Source: Symsagittifera roscoffensis
Lineage: Eukaryota; Xenacoelomorpha; Acoela; Convolutidae
DNA: 64,000 bases
NCBI RefSeq assembly: GCF_963678635.1
Contig: NW_026971347.1
Span: 62,001 to 126,000, forward strand
Direction: 5' to 3'
Shown: positions 36,465 to 46,855 of the stretch, one piece after another
How positions within the stretch are numbered: position 1 is the stretch's first letter
Layout of the letters: the number at the start of each line of letters is the position of its first letter
Notes under the pieces: generated by a model
Seen by the model: the letters and a program-made list of their open reading frames with translations, nothing else
Database searches by the model: none
What the model was told of the DNA's origin: nothing
Translations under genes and position numbers: made by a program

Positions 36465-38837
36465 ATGTCATTGCGCTCATATGCTATAAACACAATACTA
36501 ACGTGATAAGTATGGGTTATAGTTTTTTTGTTTGATTTTTGAGAGCTTTTTTTTATGTTGGTAGGATATCGTGAGAAAAAACGAACGGTGCAACAGCATA
36601 TGTAAGATGTGGATAATTATACCCTTCCCCTACTCCTTCCTCCCTCCCCCAGAAACACCATACACTCGCCGCCCAAAAGTGCGTCCCTTTTGTTCTAGTA
36701 CCGGCAGCCGGTGCTAGGTAAATAAACGACAGGCCATTGCGACGACAAGACATTAAGACGACAAATGTAACAATAACACCGTGGGCGACCACAATTGCTA
36801 GTTTTTTGGAGAGAGTGAGTTATGCCCGATGTGGTTAACTCATAGAGTAATTTTGGATAGGGTACACCGTCTGCTCGTCACGCTATCTTATTTTCGGCCG
36901 GATAGATTCGTGCAACTTCTTAGTCTAATACCGATCCTAATCTTACTCTTATACTTTCTAGTCTCAGGGTGTTTAACTAGTCTCTGCTAGGCTCAATAGA
37001 TCTAGGGTATACTGGTTTGTTGCGGCTGCTGAAGTTCTCTTGGAGAGACAACTAATTTCTAAGTTAAATTCAAATCTCTCTGGTGCTGAAATTACAAGTA
37101 ATTTCAGCACTTACAAATAAGTGGGTTGTTAGTTAGATGGATCATGATTGGTTAATATTAAATACTTTACAGGGGTAAAATATCTAATTTATCCAATCAT
37201 AAAATATAGTTTAGATCAGGTTCCACCCATCCGGGTTTTACAGAGTTTTTTTTATAATTATTTTTCTGCAATTCAAAGGATGGATGATGAACGTTGATAT
37301 TTGGCGAACATTGTATTCTTGTCCGATTCCTCTTGTTAGAGAAGTTCCAGGACGCTGGAGTTAGGGGCATCAATCGTTGTGTCTTCTTGTGACAACGAAT
37401 GTGTTTCCCAACGAAATCAATCTGATTTCAAAATGGTTTGCTATGACGGGTTTTTCTGTATTATGTAGAGAACTTGTTTTGTGTTCAACCTCGTCTGGGA
37501 ATGGCGTGGAGATTGTGCGTGGAGGGGATGCCTTGTAACTCGGATCTGTACGTATACTTGAACATCGAGGTGGTCATTGGTCTAGTTCAATGAAGTCCTT
37601 TTCTACGAAGTCAAGTCGCACTCTAAATCCTTTGAGTTGTGATTGTGGACGGCATATCGGTTGTGGTTAGCCATTCTTGTTCGAGTGTAGTGGGGTCATT
37701 TTGTCTTTGGATGTTCGTCTTTGTTGTTGTGTGCTGATCTAATTACTGCAAGGTATGATTTACATTTTATAAAATTCTTATTAGTTCAGTTTTTTAATTA
37801 TGAATTTAGTTAGTTGTTTTCACAAAAGCATTTTGTTTTAGTTCGGTTATTTTGAAGAGTTACTCACCCTTGAGTACCTCTTATTAAAAATAGAAGTGTG
37901 GTCACAAAGCGTGGATGTAGCGCGGTGGGTTAGGCCGGCTATAGAGCATGCTCAGGACGTCCTCTCTGGTGGGTTAGGCCAGGAGTGGAGTATGATTTCG
38001 TGCGGTTTCTTTGAGAAGTCCTGTTATGTGATAACGTTTTACGTTGGGTTTGTGTTGGTCTTTCTTATGTTCCTTTGGTTGTGTCCTTTTTTCAAAAATC
38101 AAATGGTTTTTGTTATGGGTTTGTCTTTCGACTTATTTGTGTTTTATTATTTCTTTCTTAGACTTTATAATAGTCTTCAAAAGAATAAATTATCCAGTTT
38201 TAAACTGGGTTAATCCGGTTTGAGTACCGTTGGTTTTCTTTTCTTAGTCATGCTGTTATTTTATGATTTGTGGTGTTTAGTAAGCTGCGTTGGTTAGTTT
38301 GGTTTAGTATATAATTCCTTTCCAACCGGGTTAAAGGAAAGTTTGAAACTTGTTATCGTGTGTTAGAGTTGTTGAGTGTGAAAACTTGAATTTGAAATTC
38401 ATTATTTAAACAATTATTCGTGGGCGAGCTGTGCAAGTTTGGATAGAATTCCTGTGCGAATGAATGAAAATATCAAAAGGTTAGTACTGCATTTTCAATT
38501 TATCAATTTATTACATAGAATTTCAATTTAACTGCTTGTGTTTTTGGGGGAAATTTAAAGTTATAAATTTTCATCATATTTAAATTTACTGCTTTATGGG
38601 GGAATAATTTATAAATTAATTTACTACATTTGGTATAAATTTTATCAGATTATCTTGTGGAAAATATTAATGAAGCTTAGAATAATTTTAACAAGTTTTT
38701 ATTTTTTATTTTTCTTTTCTGTTTTTTGCAGATGATAGTGATATGAAGACTAAAAATCTGAAAGAAACATGAGTAAAGAATGGTTAGTATTAATTTAAAT
38801 TTATTAGTTAAGAAAATTTGTAAATTATACTTACCTG
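36465..38837. other. 3' flank of the older retroelement, end not resolved
   Basis: No gene is supported. The T/G-rich + strand composition from about 37.3 kb onward matches the neighbouring element, so the 3' untranslated part and 3' LTR of the older Ty3/Gypsy copy may lie here. I could not find a second copy of any candidate LTR in the window. A direct repeat of GGTGGGTTAGGCC lies near 37,924 and 37,968, and a perfect dyad at 37,083-37,110. Confidence 0.4.
37083..37110. repeat. 28-bp perfect inverted repeat
   Basis: GTGCTGAAATTAC, then AA, then GTAATTTCAGCAC: 13-bp arms with a 2-bp centre. It could form a cruciform or hairpin. It does not look like a terminator in a eukaryotic setting and no flanking element was recognised. 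Confidence 0.9.
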
Positions 38838-39371
38838 TTAATCGTCTGGGAAAAAGCCTTGGGGAAAGATGTCGCGTATTATGTCTGAATTTGTTAGTAA
38901 TTTTGCTAGTATGCGAATGATGTTTTTAGTTTGGAGCAGTGGCCAAAGCAATTGAAGTGCTTTAATAGTTTTTAGTTCTTCGGTGCCTACTGCAAACTCA
39001 TAAGGTGTGTTTTGAATGAGATTATATATTTTGTGATTGTATTTAGTATTGTGAATAAATTCTAATATAGGGATTTCTATAGGTTGGATAAATTCATGTG
39101 GGATAAGGAAGGGTCTGGATTCTTCGGTATTAAAGGTCTTCGTGATGGGACAAAATATATACATTTGTGTTATTGGGTCATAATTGCGGAGGATGCCGTG
39201 GAGGTTAGTATCTTTGATGCAATAGGTGAAATTTAGAAAAAATGGTGAAGTGTACTTCGAGTTAAGAAACTGAAAACGATGGTGTGGTTGTCTTGATGGA
39301 GTATGTAGATCAAAATGATTTTGTATGAAGCGATAGTATGTATATGTGTGAGTTTGTTTAGTGCGTAACAT
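38838..39371 (-). CDS. accessory ORF, last gene of the older element
   Basis: A 177-aa ORF from the first ATG (39,371). It is His/Tyr/Phe/Ile-rich with no signal peptide, and its central region has evenly spaced aromatic residues suggesting a folded domain. No family recognised. Directly after the stop the sequence reads CAG|GTAAGTATA, a perfect 5' splice donor on the coding strand, so the stop lies at an exon edge. The 450 bp between this ORF and the previous one contain broken frames with similar composition. Confidence 0.4.
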   Translation of the reverse strand: MLRTKQTHTYTYYRFIQNHFDLHTPSRQPHHRFQFLNSKYTSPFFLNFTYCIKDTNLHGILRNYDPITQMYIFCPITKTFNTEESRPFLIPHEFIQPIEIPILEFIHNTKYNHKIYNLIQNTPYEFAVGTEELKTIKALQLLWPLLQTKNIIRILAKLLTNSDIIRDIFPQGFFPDD

Positions 39372-39822
39372 AATGTCGTGTGAACAGTGCAAATCGCGTT
39401 CATGTGGTGCAAGGAAGTGAAAGGTTAGTGAAAATAATTGAAATTTTTCTTTAAAACTTTCGTAAGCTTATATATCAGTTAGTGCTTCAGAAATGATGTG
39501 ATCATATTTTCTATCAAAAATATTGAGTGTGAATATATATGATGTTTTGATGAAGAATTTTTTTGTTAGTTGTGGGTTAGCGAAGCGGTCGTCATCTAAA
39601 AATTGGTCTTGATTTGTTCGGATGATATTATGGTCGTAATATTCTATTGTAAATTCGTTAGCTCGGGGTGCAGTGAATGTTTTTAGTGATTTTTTATATC
39701 CTATATAAGTAAATTGTCTATGTGTTAGTGGTTTTGTTGAGTCGATACAGCATATCTTTATTTTTTTCTATATCGTTATGAGTATTAGATAATGGCAGGC
39801 AAAGGGAATTAGTAAAAAGGTA

Positions 39823-40647
39823 TTATGTTGTCCAATGAAGTGTAGGCATTAAAACATGTTCATCTACAAAACTACGTGTGTCGTTAGTGTCGTTAGGTGT
39901 GTTTAAAGTATATTGTGGGAATGAAGGTAAGGTGATTGCTAGAAAATCTTTCGTGTTGGTGTGGTGTGGATGATTAATATACTCGCAGGCTGTTCCTGGT
40001 TTGGTCGGGAATGGATGGTTTGGGAATTTTCTTTTGAAAGTGCAATAAGCTCGGTGATTGCTATTTGATGATTCGGTGGATGTGGATGATTGTGCTAACG
40101 ATGCAGTATAGGCTGAGGAGGGTGTAGGAGTAGGTGGGTTTGAGGATTCTATTGTGGATGAAATTTGATTTATAGTGAGGGTGTTAGGGTGTATTAGCTG
40201 TTGTTGTAGGGTGATAAAATTATCAAGTTCTTGGGAGATTTGGGGAGTATCGGGAGAATTAGATGATCGGTCGGAATGAAATGGAGAATAGGTTGGGGTT
40301 ACTTGTGAAGCATAAGAGGGAGTAGAAACGGACGGGAGTAGATTATTTAGTGGGATCGGTTGAAAAGGGGGCTTTGAAAAAACTGAGGAGTTGGTTTGAA
40401 AATTATTGGATGGAGATGGTTCGGAGTCTGCAAATTCGTCAGGGGTTTCTATATTAGGGTTATTAAGTTGTGAAATGGAGTAAAAAACTGAAATATCTGA
40501 ATTAGTATCCGAATTCATGCTTGATGTTATGTTAATAGTTGGAAAATCGGGTGGCGGGAAAGCAAAAAGTGGGATTATTGTGATTGGAGTGTTGAGGTTG
40601 GTTGGATGGGAATTTGAGCGGTGTAGGGATCCAAGTTGTCGGCTCAT
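39823..40647 (-). CDS. accessory ORF, Pro/Ser/Thr-rich, unknown
   Basis: A 274-aa ORF with a true ATG that overlaps the stop of the upstream ORF (ATGA). It is rich in Ser, Thr, Pro and Asn throughout, with a possible structured end at about 195-230 (AYCTFKRKFPNHPF, TACEYINHPHH, with Cys and His). No known family was recognised. The overlap suggests coupled translation in the ancestor, so it is likely a real element gene and not chance. Confidence 0.5.
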   Translation of the reverse strand: MSRQLGSLHRSNSHPTNLNTPITIIPLFAFPPPDFPTINITSSMNSDTNSDISVFYSISQLNNPNIETPDEFADSEPSPSNNFQTNSSVFSKPPFQPIPLNNLLPSVSTPSYASQVTPTYSPFHSDRSSNSPDTPQISQELDNFITLQQQLIHPNTLTINQISSTIESSNPPTPTPSSAYTASLAQSSTSTESSNSNHRAYCTFKRKFPNHPFPTKPGTACEYINHPHHTNTKDFLAITLPSFPQYTLNTPNDTNDTRSFVDEHVLMPTLHWTT

Positions 40648-41123
40648 CGTGGGCTAAAAAAATTATTATTTTGAGACTGAAAAGCGGTGGTATGGGGTTG
40701 TTCTATTATTTGTTCATATGTATTATCATCTTGTGAATGATGTGTCATTATATGTTGTATGGGACTTTGCGATATGTTTGGTCTAAACTTTGGGTTATGT
40801 GTTATTGCTAGGTTTCGGAAATTACGTGGGACTAAGGATAATGGATGGTTATGTGGTAGGTGTGGCAACCGTGGTGCTGTAGGTGTTACTTCTATGTTAT
40901 TATGTTCTTCGTTGTATGTGTTCTGTGTTGTCGCTATTTTTGTATTATATTCTTTGATTTGTGCGTCTAGAAGAATTTTGTTAATTGATGATGAAAAAAT
41001 TCCAAAAAATTCTGCAAATAGTATGCGTGCTACACTTGCTTGTCTATTTACTTGTGTGTGTATAGCGCATGTGTTATAGATTCCTTTTAAAAGTGAAAAA
41101 AGAAATCCTATAAAGTTAAACAT
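40644..41123 (-). CDS. envelope membrane anchor and tail ORF
   Basis: A 159-aa ORF from an ATG at 41,123. Residues 1-20 are hydrophobic (FNFIGFLFSLLKGIY), a second moderately hydrophobic stretch lies at about 29-45, and the rest is a His/Pro/Asn-rich hydrophilic tail. By position it is probably the transmembrane and cytoplasmic part of the envelope-like protein, now separated from the ectodomain by a frameshift near 41,130-41,220. Its TGA overlaps the ATG of the next ORF as ATGA (40,644-40,647). Confidence 0.45.
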   Translation of the reverse strand: MFNFIGFLFSLLKGIYNTCAIHTQVNRQASVARILFAEFFGIFSSSINKILLDAQIKEYNTKIATTQNTYNEEHNNIEVTPTAPRLPHLPHNHPLSLVPRNFRNLAITHNPKFRPNISQSPIQHIMTHHSQDDNTYEQIIEQPHTTAFQSQNNNFFSPR

Positions 41124-41215
41124 TGCGTATAGGATAGTTAATTTTTCTAAGATGTAATAGGGCCATCCTAGAAAATCGAAAATTTCATTTTTTAGTGTAA
41201 CAAAGCTAAAAATAT

Positions 41216-43174
41216 TTATAGTGAAATATCTTGTGGTCTGTATTTTTCACCGTTTAGATATATATAGTCTTTAATGTCTTTAAAATATCCGCTATAATCT
41301 TGTGTATAGATATCTGCAAATCCTGCGGTTTTGGCAAGTTTGCGTAAATTTTGGTCAATTGATTGTCTTTGTATAGTGTCCATTTGTGTTAATAATTCCT
41401 GGAATTGTTGTGTTCTAATGTGGTGTTGGATATCGGATTTTGAATATATTCCAATTGATTGTAAATCAATATTTGAGTTACGTGCAATAGCTCTGATGCT
41501 TTCGGGTGAAAACTTTTTGAGTGATTGCATTAACGTGGGGTATGGGGTAAGAAGATAATATTTCTCTTCATCAGGGTTCAATTGTACTACATTGTGGCTA
41601 TTTTCTGATCCACATGGGACTGCGGTATCCCAAAAATATGTTCGTCTTGAAAGTGTGTCAACAAAATGTACTTTATTTTTATAAAAGATAGGGATTCTTT
41701 TATAGCATCTTTTATCTTCAAAAACATATAGTGGTGACACTTTTTTGGTACAAGTATAAAACCATAAAATGTTTCCTTCGTAGTCTAGAAAATTTGATCT
41801 ATTTCTTGATAGTAAATATCCTGCGTAGGGTATTTTTAACACTGCTAGTGCAAGTGATTGTAGGATTTGTGTCCTTTCTAATTCGCATTGTTGGTGAAGT
41901 GTTCTAATTCGGAGAGTGACATTTCTTGAAAAATTCGACTAATCGTGTAGTCTAACTTCATATCTAAGTGGATATCATAGTGGATATTACCAAAATAAGA
42001 ATTATTCATTAGTGATAGTTCTTGTAAACGTGTGCTTCTAGTGTTATGTGGCTTTAGATGTCCACCAGGTTGACCATTACTTTTTTGAAAGTTAACTGGT
42101 ATATATGATGTTCCTTCTTGTAGAGGATGACCTGTGGCATAAGGGTCAATTTTTATTTTTCCAGTGGTCATGTCGAAACCTTTTTCATATTCAACTAATA
42201 TTTCAGAATAATGTGTTTTGTGAAGTGGGTTTCTGTATTTGCATGCGATTTCTCTTTCTTGATATATTTGAAAACGTGTTAATTTATTTTCTATATTATG
42301 GATATTTCGAAAATCAGTACTTTGTTTTCGTGATGGATGGACTTGTTCATATGGAATTGATTGTATAAAAGATTTTTCGTGAAATTTTATCGGTCGAGCG
42401 TGTATTTTTGCTACTTGAAATGTTGTACATGTATCTTCGGGAAACCAAACAATTGTTGCTTGTGTCCGTGTTGTAGGATCACAAAAACCTTGATCGTTTT
42501 TACAAGGTAGTCTAATTCCTTGATAGATCATTGTGTTGTCAGATAAATCTCGTGCTTTGCAGTTTGATGGATTACTTACACCAATGTGTGGTATCCAGTG
42601 CTTATCGTGTATGTCATAAGTTAATCTTCCGTGTGCGCCGTTGTCTGGGTATTTTTATATGTCCTTGATATCTTTCAAGTTCTGCTTGATGTACAGAATC
42701 GGCAAAGACTTGAAAATATAATATTTTTCTGTCGGTTTTTTTATTTCTTGTGATGTTTAATCTGAGTAGCTCGTTTTAACAATCATCGTGATTTAGATGT
42801 AGAAGTCGTTCTATATTACTTTGGTAGAATGATTCGTGGTCAAGTCGGTTTTAATTTCCGTTTGAAACTTGTGAACAATGTACTTTCTTTTCGGAAAATG
42901 TTGCTGTAAACTTCTATCCTATGACTGTTGTTGCTCGGGCTTTTGAATATAGTGTCGCTATTACATTTGTAGTTTCTATAGCTTGTGGTTCCGTTTCGCA
43001 TTGTGATACTTGGTTTATTGCATATTTGTGTAGTGTTTTTTGTTCATTTTCTTCACAATCGTAATGTGTTACTAATAAGTCTTGGGGTCCTGTGCGGGGA
43101 GAAGGATTTATGTTCTGATCGGAGATTATTAGAAAAAGGAGTTGGAGAAATGTCAATAGTTTTAGAATATACAT
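41216..43174 (-). pseudogene. envelope-like glycoprotein, frameshifted
   Basis: An envelope-type gene in at least three broken pieces. Piece 1 (43,174-42,914) starts with ATG and a signal peptide (MYILKLLTFLQLLFLII), followed by a YDC-type cysteine motif. Piece 2 (42,531-41,878) contains a TIVWFPEDTC segment. Piece 3 (41,842-41,216) has NILWFYTC, a CYKRIPIFY segment, FVD..SRR and VPCGSE. This order of short Cys/Trp motifs resembles the glycoproteins of chuvirus-like negative-strand viruses that metazoan LTR elements have captured. That assignment is from remembered motif patterns and is not certain. The stretch 42,535-42,910 is degraded. The gene sits after integrase, as env does in errantivirus-like elements. 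Confidence 0.5.
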
Positions 43175-43650
43175 GTGTATGATAATCCTGAGTATGGGTT
43201 ATAAAATGTGATGTAACCTATTGTCTTTTTGGTAAATCTGTCGTATTTATATATTACTTCAGTTGTTATAAGCGATTGAGCTGTTATATTTGGTGGGTTT
43301 AATGGGTAAGGATGTTGAGCAATGTTGTTTAGTTTAACCGTGATTTCAAATTTTAATTGTAGACTATTTTGTTGAAGTATTTGGATTTTATGGTCACGAA
43401 TGTCTTCGTGGATGTCTTGTCTATACTGTAGTCTATGGAGTGCCCAGTTGTGGAGTCGGTTACTTTCCGGGTGTTGTCCAAATAAGGGTGGGGGTGCTGT
43501 GAACGTGTTCCAATCTAATCTTAAAGGGATATTTGTTGATGATTGTTCTCGATATCTAGCGTCGAGGTTATTTGGAAAACTTAGGGGAAAGGCGTCGGTG
43601 AAATCTGGCTTATTGATGGTGTTGACGGTAGTGATAATGTTTCTGGTAGT
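43162..43650 (-). CDS. open frame upstream of envelope, probable 3' end of pol
   Basis: A minus-strand frame with no ATG runs to a TAA at 43,162-43,164. It encodes a Pro/Asn-rich N-terminal part, then a helical, His/Gln/Asp-rich middle (HNWALHRLQYRQD) and a hydrophilic tail. Its last codons overlap the ATG of the envelope ORF (43,172-43,174) by 13 bases, the arrangement expected when env overlaps the end of pol. A preceding block in another frame (to about 43,830) suggests a frameshift. I infer a pol C-terminal extension. Confidence 0.4.
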   Translation of the reverse strand, partial: TTRNIITTVNTINKPDFTDAFPLSFPNNLDARYREQSSTNIPLRLDWNTFTAPPPLFGQHPESNRLHNWALHRLQYRQDIHEDIRDHKIQILQQNSLQLKFEITVKLNNIAQHPYPLNPPNITAQSLITTEVIYKYDRFTKKTIGYITFYNPYSGLSYTCIF

Positions 43651-43907
43651 GATGATGATGTTGTTGTATCCGTAGAAATATCTATTGGGTCATTTATTAA
43701 ATTTGGTTCACCTTGTGTGAATGATTGTGTTGTCCAATATGGTAGTCGTGATGTTTTGTTTGGGGGGTTAAAGGGATTTTCACGTATTTGTTCAGATATT
43801 GGTGTTAAACCTAAGCAATCTGAGGGTATACTTGAGGGTATATGGTCGTACTTTTACTTTAGGCTAATTTAACATTTTTGTTTGGGGGGTTTTTTGATTG
43901 ATTTCTT

Positions 43908-44096
43908 TTAGTGAAAAAATTGATGTTTATTGTAGTATTCTTCAAGAAAAAGAATTAAAAGGATTGTTGCTAAGGCGAATGTTATGATTGCCTTCTTTAT
44001 ACATTTGCATATTGTCAATATTAGGCATGATAAAAATGTTACAGAAATTACAAATAGTAAAAAAATATCTGTTCTACTAAAAATGGTTCGTATCAT
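43908..44096 (-). CDS. short two-segment hydrophobic ORF, function unknown
   Basis: A 62-codon ORF starting at an ATG (44,096) with two predicted membrane segments (about 11-31 and 37-53) separated by a Lys-rich turn, CKCIKKA. It lies in the same interval as the neighbouring hydrophobic ORF. It could be a viroporin-like remnant or a chance product of AT-rich sequence. No homologue recognised. Confidence 0.2.
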   Translation of the reverse strand: MIRTIFSRTDIFLLFVISVTFLSCLILTICKCIKKAIITFALATILLILFLEEYYNKHQFFH

Positions 44097-44163
44097 TTAA
44101 ATAAAATTTGGCTTTTCGTACCTGTGAATATGGTCAATGACTTGAGAATGTTGGAGATATATT

Positions 44164-44376
44164 TCAAATAGGGAGTAGAAAATTAAAAAACATATTGCAA
44201 AAAATGATTAAAATTATTATAAAAGCTTCAAAAGTATCAAAGAGAAATATGAATAAAAGTTTAAGTATTGTTAAAAAGCTTATGAAAATGTTGAAAATTG
44301 TGTTGACTGATCGAGAGAAGCATTTAAGAAATGGCTTCTTGGTCGAATATTTTTTGTTGTTTGGGGCAATTTTCAA
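44164..44376 (-). CDS. short hydrophobic ORF, function unknown
   Basis: A 70-codon minus-strand ORF with a basic N-terminus and a long run of Ile, Leu and Phe (about 25-70) that would form one or two membrane segments. It lies between the 57-bp direct repeats, in the place of the missing integrase C-terminus. It may be a chance ORF in a T-rich strand; no family recognised. Confidence 0.2.
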   Translation of the reverse strand: MKIAPNNKKYSTKKPFLKCFSRSVNTIFNIFISFLTILKLLFIFLFDTFEAFIIILIIFCNMFFNFLLPI

Positions 44377-44983
44377 GTGTGGCCGAATTATTTATTGATT
44401 TTTTGACAAGTGGGTTGAGTTTTGTGAAAAGTTGTTTGGGCCGAATTTTATGGTGTTCGGAAGGTCTTCTTTTACTTTTTTTCATTTGTCAGGTGATCTG
44501 GGGTATTTTTGAGATTTTTGTACTTTAGGCTAAATTAATATGGTCGTACTTTTACTTTCGGCTAATTTAACATTTTTTTTTGGGGGGTTTTTGAGGTCTG
44601 AATTGGGAAAATATTGTTGATCTTTGCGTTATTAGATAAGGGAGGGTTATGATATTATGGTGGTATTTATTTTAGCTGTCAAGTTTGAGTGGTTTGCTTA
44701 TTTTTAACCTGGAGGTTATAATGTTATAGTTATAGATATGCCTGGAGTTTAATATTTTTCGTCTAATTGGTTTGTGCTAGAGTTATAGAAGGTGACGGAT
44801 TGAATGAATCCTATTGGCTAATTTTGAACTAGAATTGTTGCGTGTTTGTCAGCATGTTGTTTTGAAAAATGAAAGTTCAAATTGATCCAGAGGAGCAAAG
44901 ATTATTAATTTGAAAATTAAAGTTGTTTTTGAAATTCAACTTTCTTCAATATTTTAGATTGTGGGATGAATGTTTTGTAGTTT

Positions 44984-45330
44984 CTACGTGGATGTACGCG
45001 GTTTGTGCTTAATGTTGTATAAATGACATAGTGTGATGATTTCATTATTTATGAATTCTGTACCGTTGTCTGTAACTAAAATTTCGGGTAATCCGAATTT
45101 GGCTATCCAGTGTTCATAAAGTGTTGTGTAAGCATAATAAGCGTTACAATGTGGTACTGGGTTGAGTGCTACATAATGTGTAAATGCGTCAACAATTACC
45201 ATAATGTAGGAGTTTCCTTCAGAGGATGTTGAAATTGGTCCTTTTGTATCGAATGAAATACGGTGGTTAAAATATAAACTTTGTCCTTTAAAATCTTGTT
45301 TTTGTGCTATTTGTTTTTGATTTGGTTAAG
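44984..45330 (-). pseudogene. integrase catalytic core, truncated
   Basis: The core can be followed from SFDTKGPI (first catalytic Asp) through IVDAFTHYVAL to ILVTDNGTEF (second Asp) and the NIKHKPRTST segment. The region that should contain the catalytic Glu (a Y-H-P-Q-x-N-G-x-x-E type motif) is missing: the frame stops at 44,984 and the downstream sequence is not recognisable integrase. This copy cannot encode an active DDE integrase. Confidence 0.75.
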
Positions 45331-45352
45331 GTTTGTTTAGCTGACATACTAT

Positions 45353-45706
45353 TTAATCATTGCATAGTACTTTTATCCAAATTGGTGCATTTGGAAAATA
45401 AAAATTTTGTGTAAAATTTGAATATTTTTTCTCTGATCCAGAGTGTCCTTTAATGTTTTGTGTATGTGAAATGTTAAAAGCTATTAGAATCATACTTAAA
45501 GGGAGACAGGGAACTGTAGTATCATTTAAGTGATATTCTAGAAGGTCGGTGTTTTCATTAATTGTTGTATTATTAAATTTTCGAAAATATCGGAGTAGTG
45601 TTTTATTTCCTAAAATTGTGGTTTTTGCCTTTACGGGCTTAGTTTTGTATTTGTGCCATGATTTTAGTTGTCTAATTACTGGGTCAAGATTTTGATATTG
45701 TTTCAA
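45353..45706 (-). pseudogene. integrase N-terminal (zinc-binding) region
   Basis: The frame holds a charged linker and then the typical HHCC arrangement of Ty3/Gypsy integrase: ISHTQNIKGHSG (two His) and NFYFPNAPIWIKVLCNDC (first Cys at the block end). It follows the RNase H region after about 500 bp of broken linker and precedes the core in the expected order. No start codon, part of a pol polyprotein. Confidence 0.7.
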
Positions 45707-46199
45707 GATATTAATTGTAATTTTATCTGTTGGAGGGAGAAAAATGTTTTCAATTTCTAATTTAGATAAAGGAATTGTTTCAATGGGTCATGGAGGTCAA
45801 AAACTTGATTTATTGTGTATTTTGAATCATTTGTTTGTGGTCCTGATAAATTTGTTTTATCAGTTAAATTTTCTTTTTCAATTAACGGAAAAAGGTTTTT
45901 TTATGCGAGTGGTGTTTTATTCGTTTTTGTTGGGTGTTATTTTTTATCCATTGTGAGTATGGAATTGGTTTGAAAGTTGATGTTCCAAGTAGATCAACTT
46001 CGTAGTGATTATTTTGGCAATCTAAGTAAAGTGCGAAGTGTTGTAGATTATTTATTTGTGATTGTTCAATGTCAGTTTTTACTGCATATTTGCATTCTAG
46101 TCGGGGTGATGTTTCGTCTTTTGCGAGGTAAAATTTTATATTTTTAAGTATTTCAACTGTAGTTTTTCGTGTAAGTAATTAAGGTGGTGTTTTTCGACT

Positions 46200-46687
46200 T
46201 AATGTATCTGGTAATGCAAGATTCTTTCCTGCTGTCCAAACTATATGTATGTTTGGAAATTTCATTTGTAATAATTGAAATCTATAAACTCGATGATTAG
46301 GATTTGACTTTTGTGTAAAGGGAAAATGATTGGTTTATGATCTGTGAATAGAACTGTTGGATGTTTTGATCCAAGTATCAGAAATTCATATTCTTTAAGT
46401 GTATAAATTATAGCTGTACATTCTCTCATTAGAGTTGAGAGTCGTATCTCTGCTTGAGTGAATAATCGGGAATTTGCTGATATAAGGTTCATTTTATTTG
46501 TACCACTGTGTGATTGTAGTAATGCTGCGCCGATGCCAAAAGTTGAAGCATCGCACATTGCATAGAATGGTTGATTTGGATCTGAGATTGTGTTTGAAAT
46601 TTGTTCAGTTAAAAGTTTTTTAATTTCTTCAAACCGTGTTTGATGTTCAGTGGTCCATTCAAATTTATTTTGTTGATATTGTTTCAA
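46200..46687 (-). pseudogene. RNase H domain of pol
   Basis: This carries the features of a Ty3/Gypsy RNase H: FEWTTEHQTRFEEIKKLL at the linker, then YAMCDASTFGIGAALLQ (catalytic Asp), RECTAIIYTLKEYEFL (catalytic Glu region) and LFTDHKPIIF (Asp and His). A frameshift near 46,310 moves the C-terminal part, with a WTAGKN and PDTLSR signature, into another frame. The 5' edge of this block is the rearranged junction at 46,673-46,743. Confidence 0.8.
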
Positions 46688-46743
46688 GATATTAAAAAAT
46701 CTTCAGTGAATTGAATTCATATTGTTGATTTCCAATAACAAAT
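46673..46743 (-). repeat. patchwork junction copied from elsewhere in pol
   Basis: Two segments here duplicate distant parts of the same element in the same orientation. Positions 46,711-46,743 are identical to 47,157-47,189 (33 bp, in the RT), and 46,673-46,695 are identical to 45,692-45,714 (23 bp, at the integrase side). The 15 bp between them matches neither. A 12-bp tandem repeat (AATGGTCTTAG) follows at 46,741. It replaces part of the RT-RNase H linker. Confidence 0.85.
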
Positions 46744-46855
46744 GGTCTTAGAATGGTCTTAAATATAACTGCATTTTGTAAACGTACTTGCTTAAGAAAT
46801 TTAACATTCCAAGGAATTCATGGATTTTCTTTTTGTTTGTTGGTGGTTGAAGTTT

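Larger units (their letters stand above)
43841..44594. repeat. 57-bp direct repeats flanking a 640-bp segment
   Basis: TATGGTCGTACTTTTACTTT...GGGGGGTTTTTTGA occurs at 43,841-43,897 and again at 44,539-44,594 with two or three differences. Between them lie two short, very hydrophobic minus-strand ORFs. The arrangement could be a local duplication or the trace of an insertion into the integrase/envelope interval. Confidence 0.8.

Noticed and set aside
36553-36792. 79-codon minus-strand ORF
   Set aside because: Short, no domain, and the region contains repeated ACGACAA-type words; nothing supports it as a gene.
37920-37985. tRNA-like or promoter-like segment with GGTGGGTTAGGCC twice
   Set aside because: No cloverleaf can be drawn and no B box is present; only the direct repeat is real.
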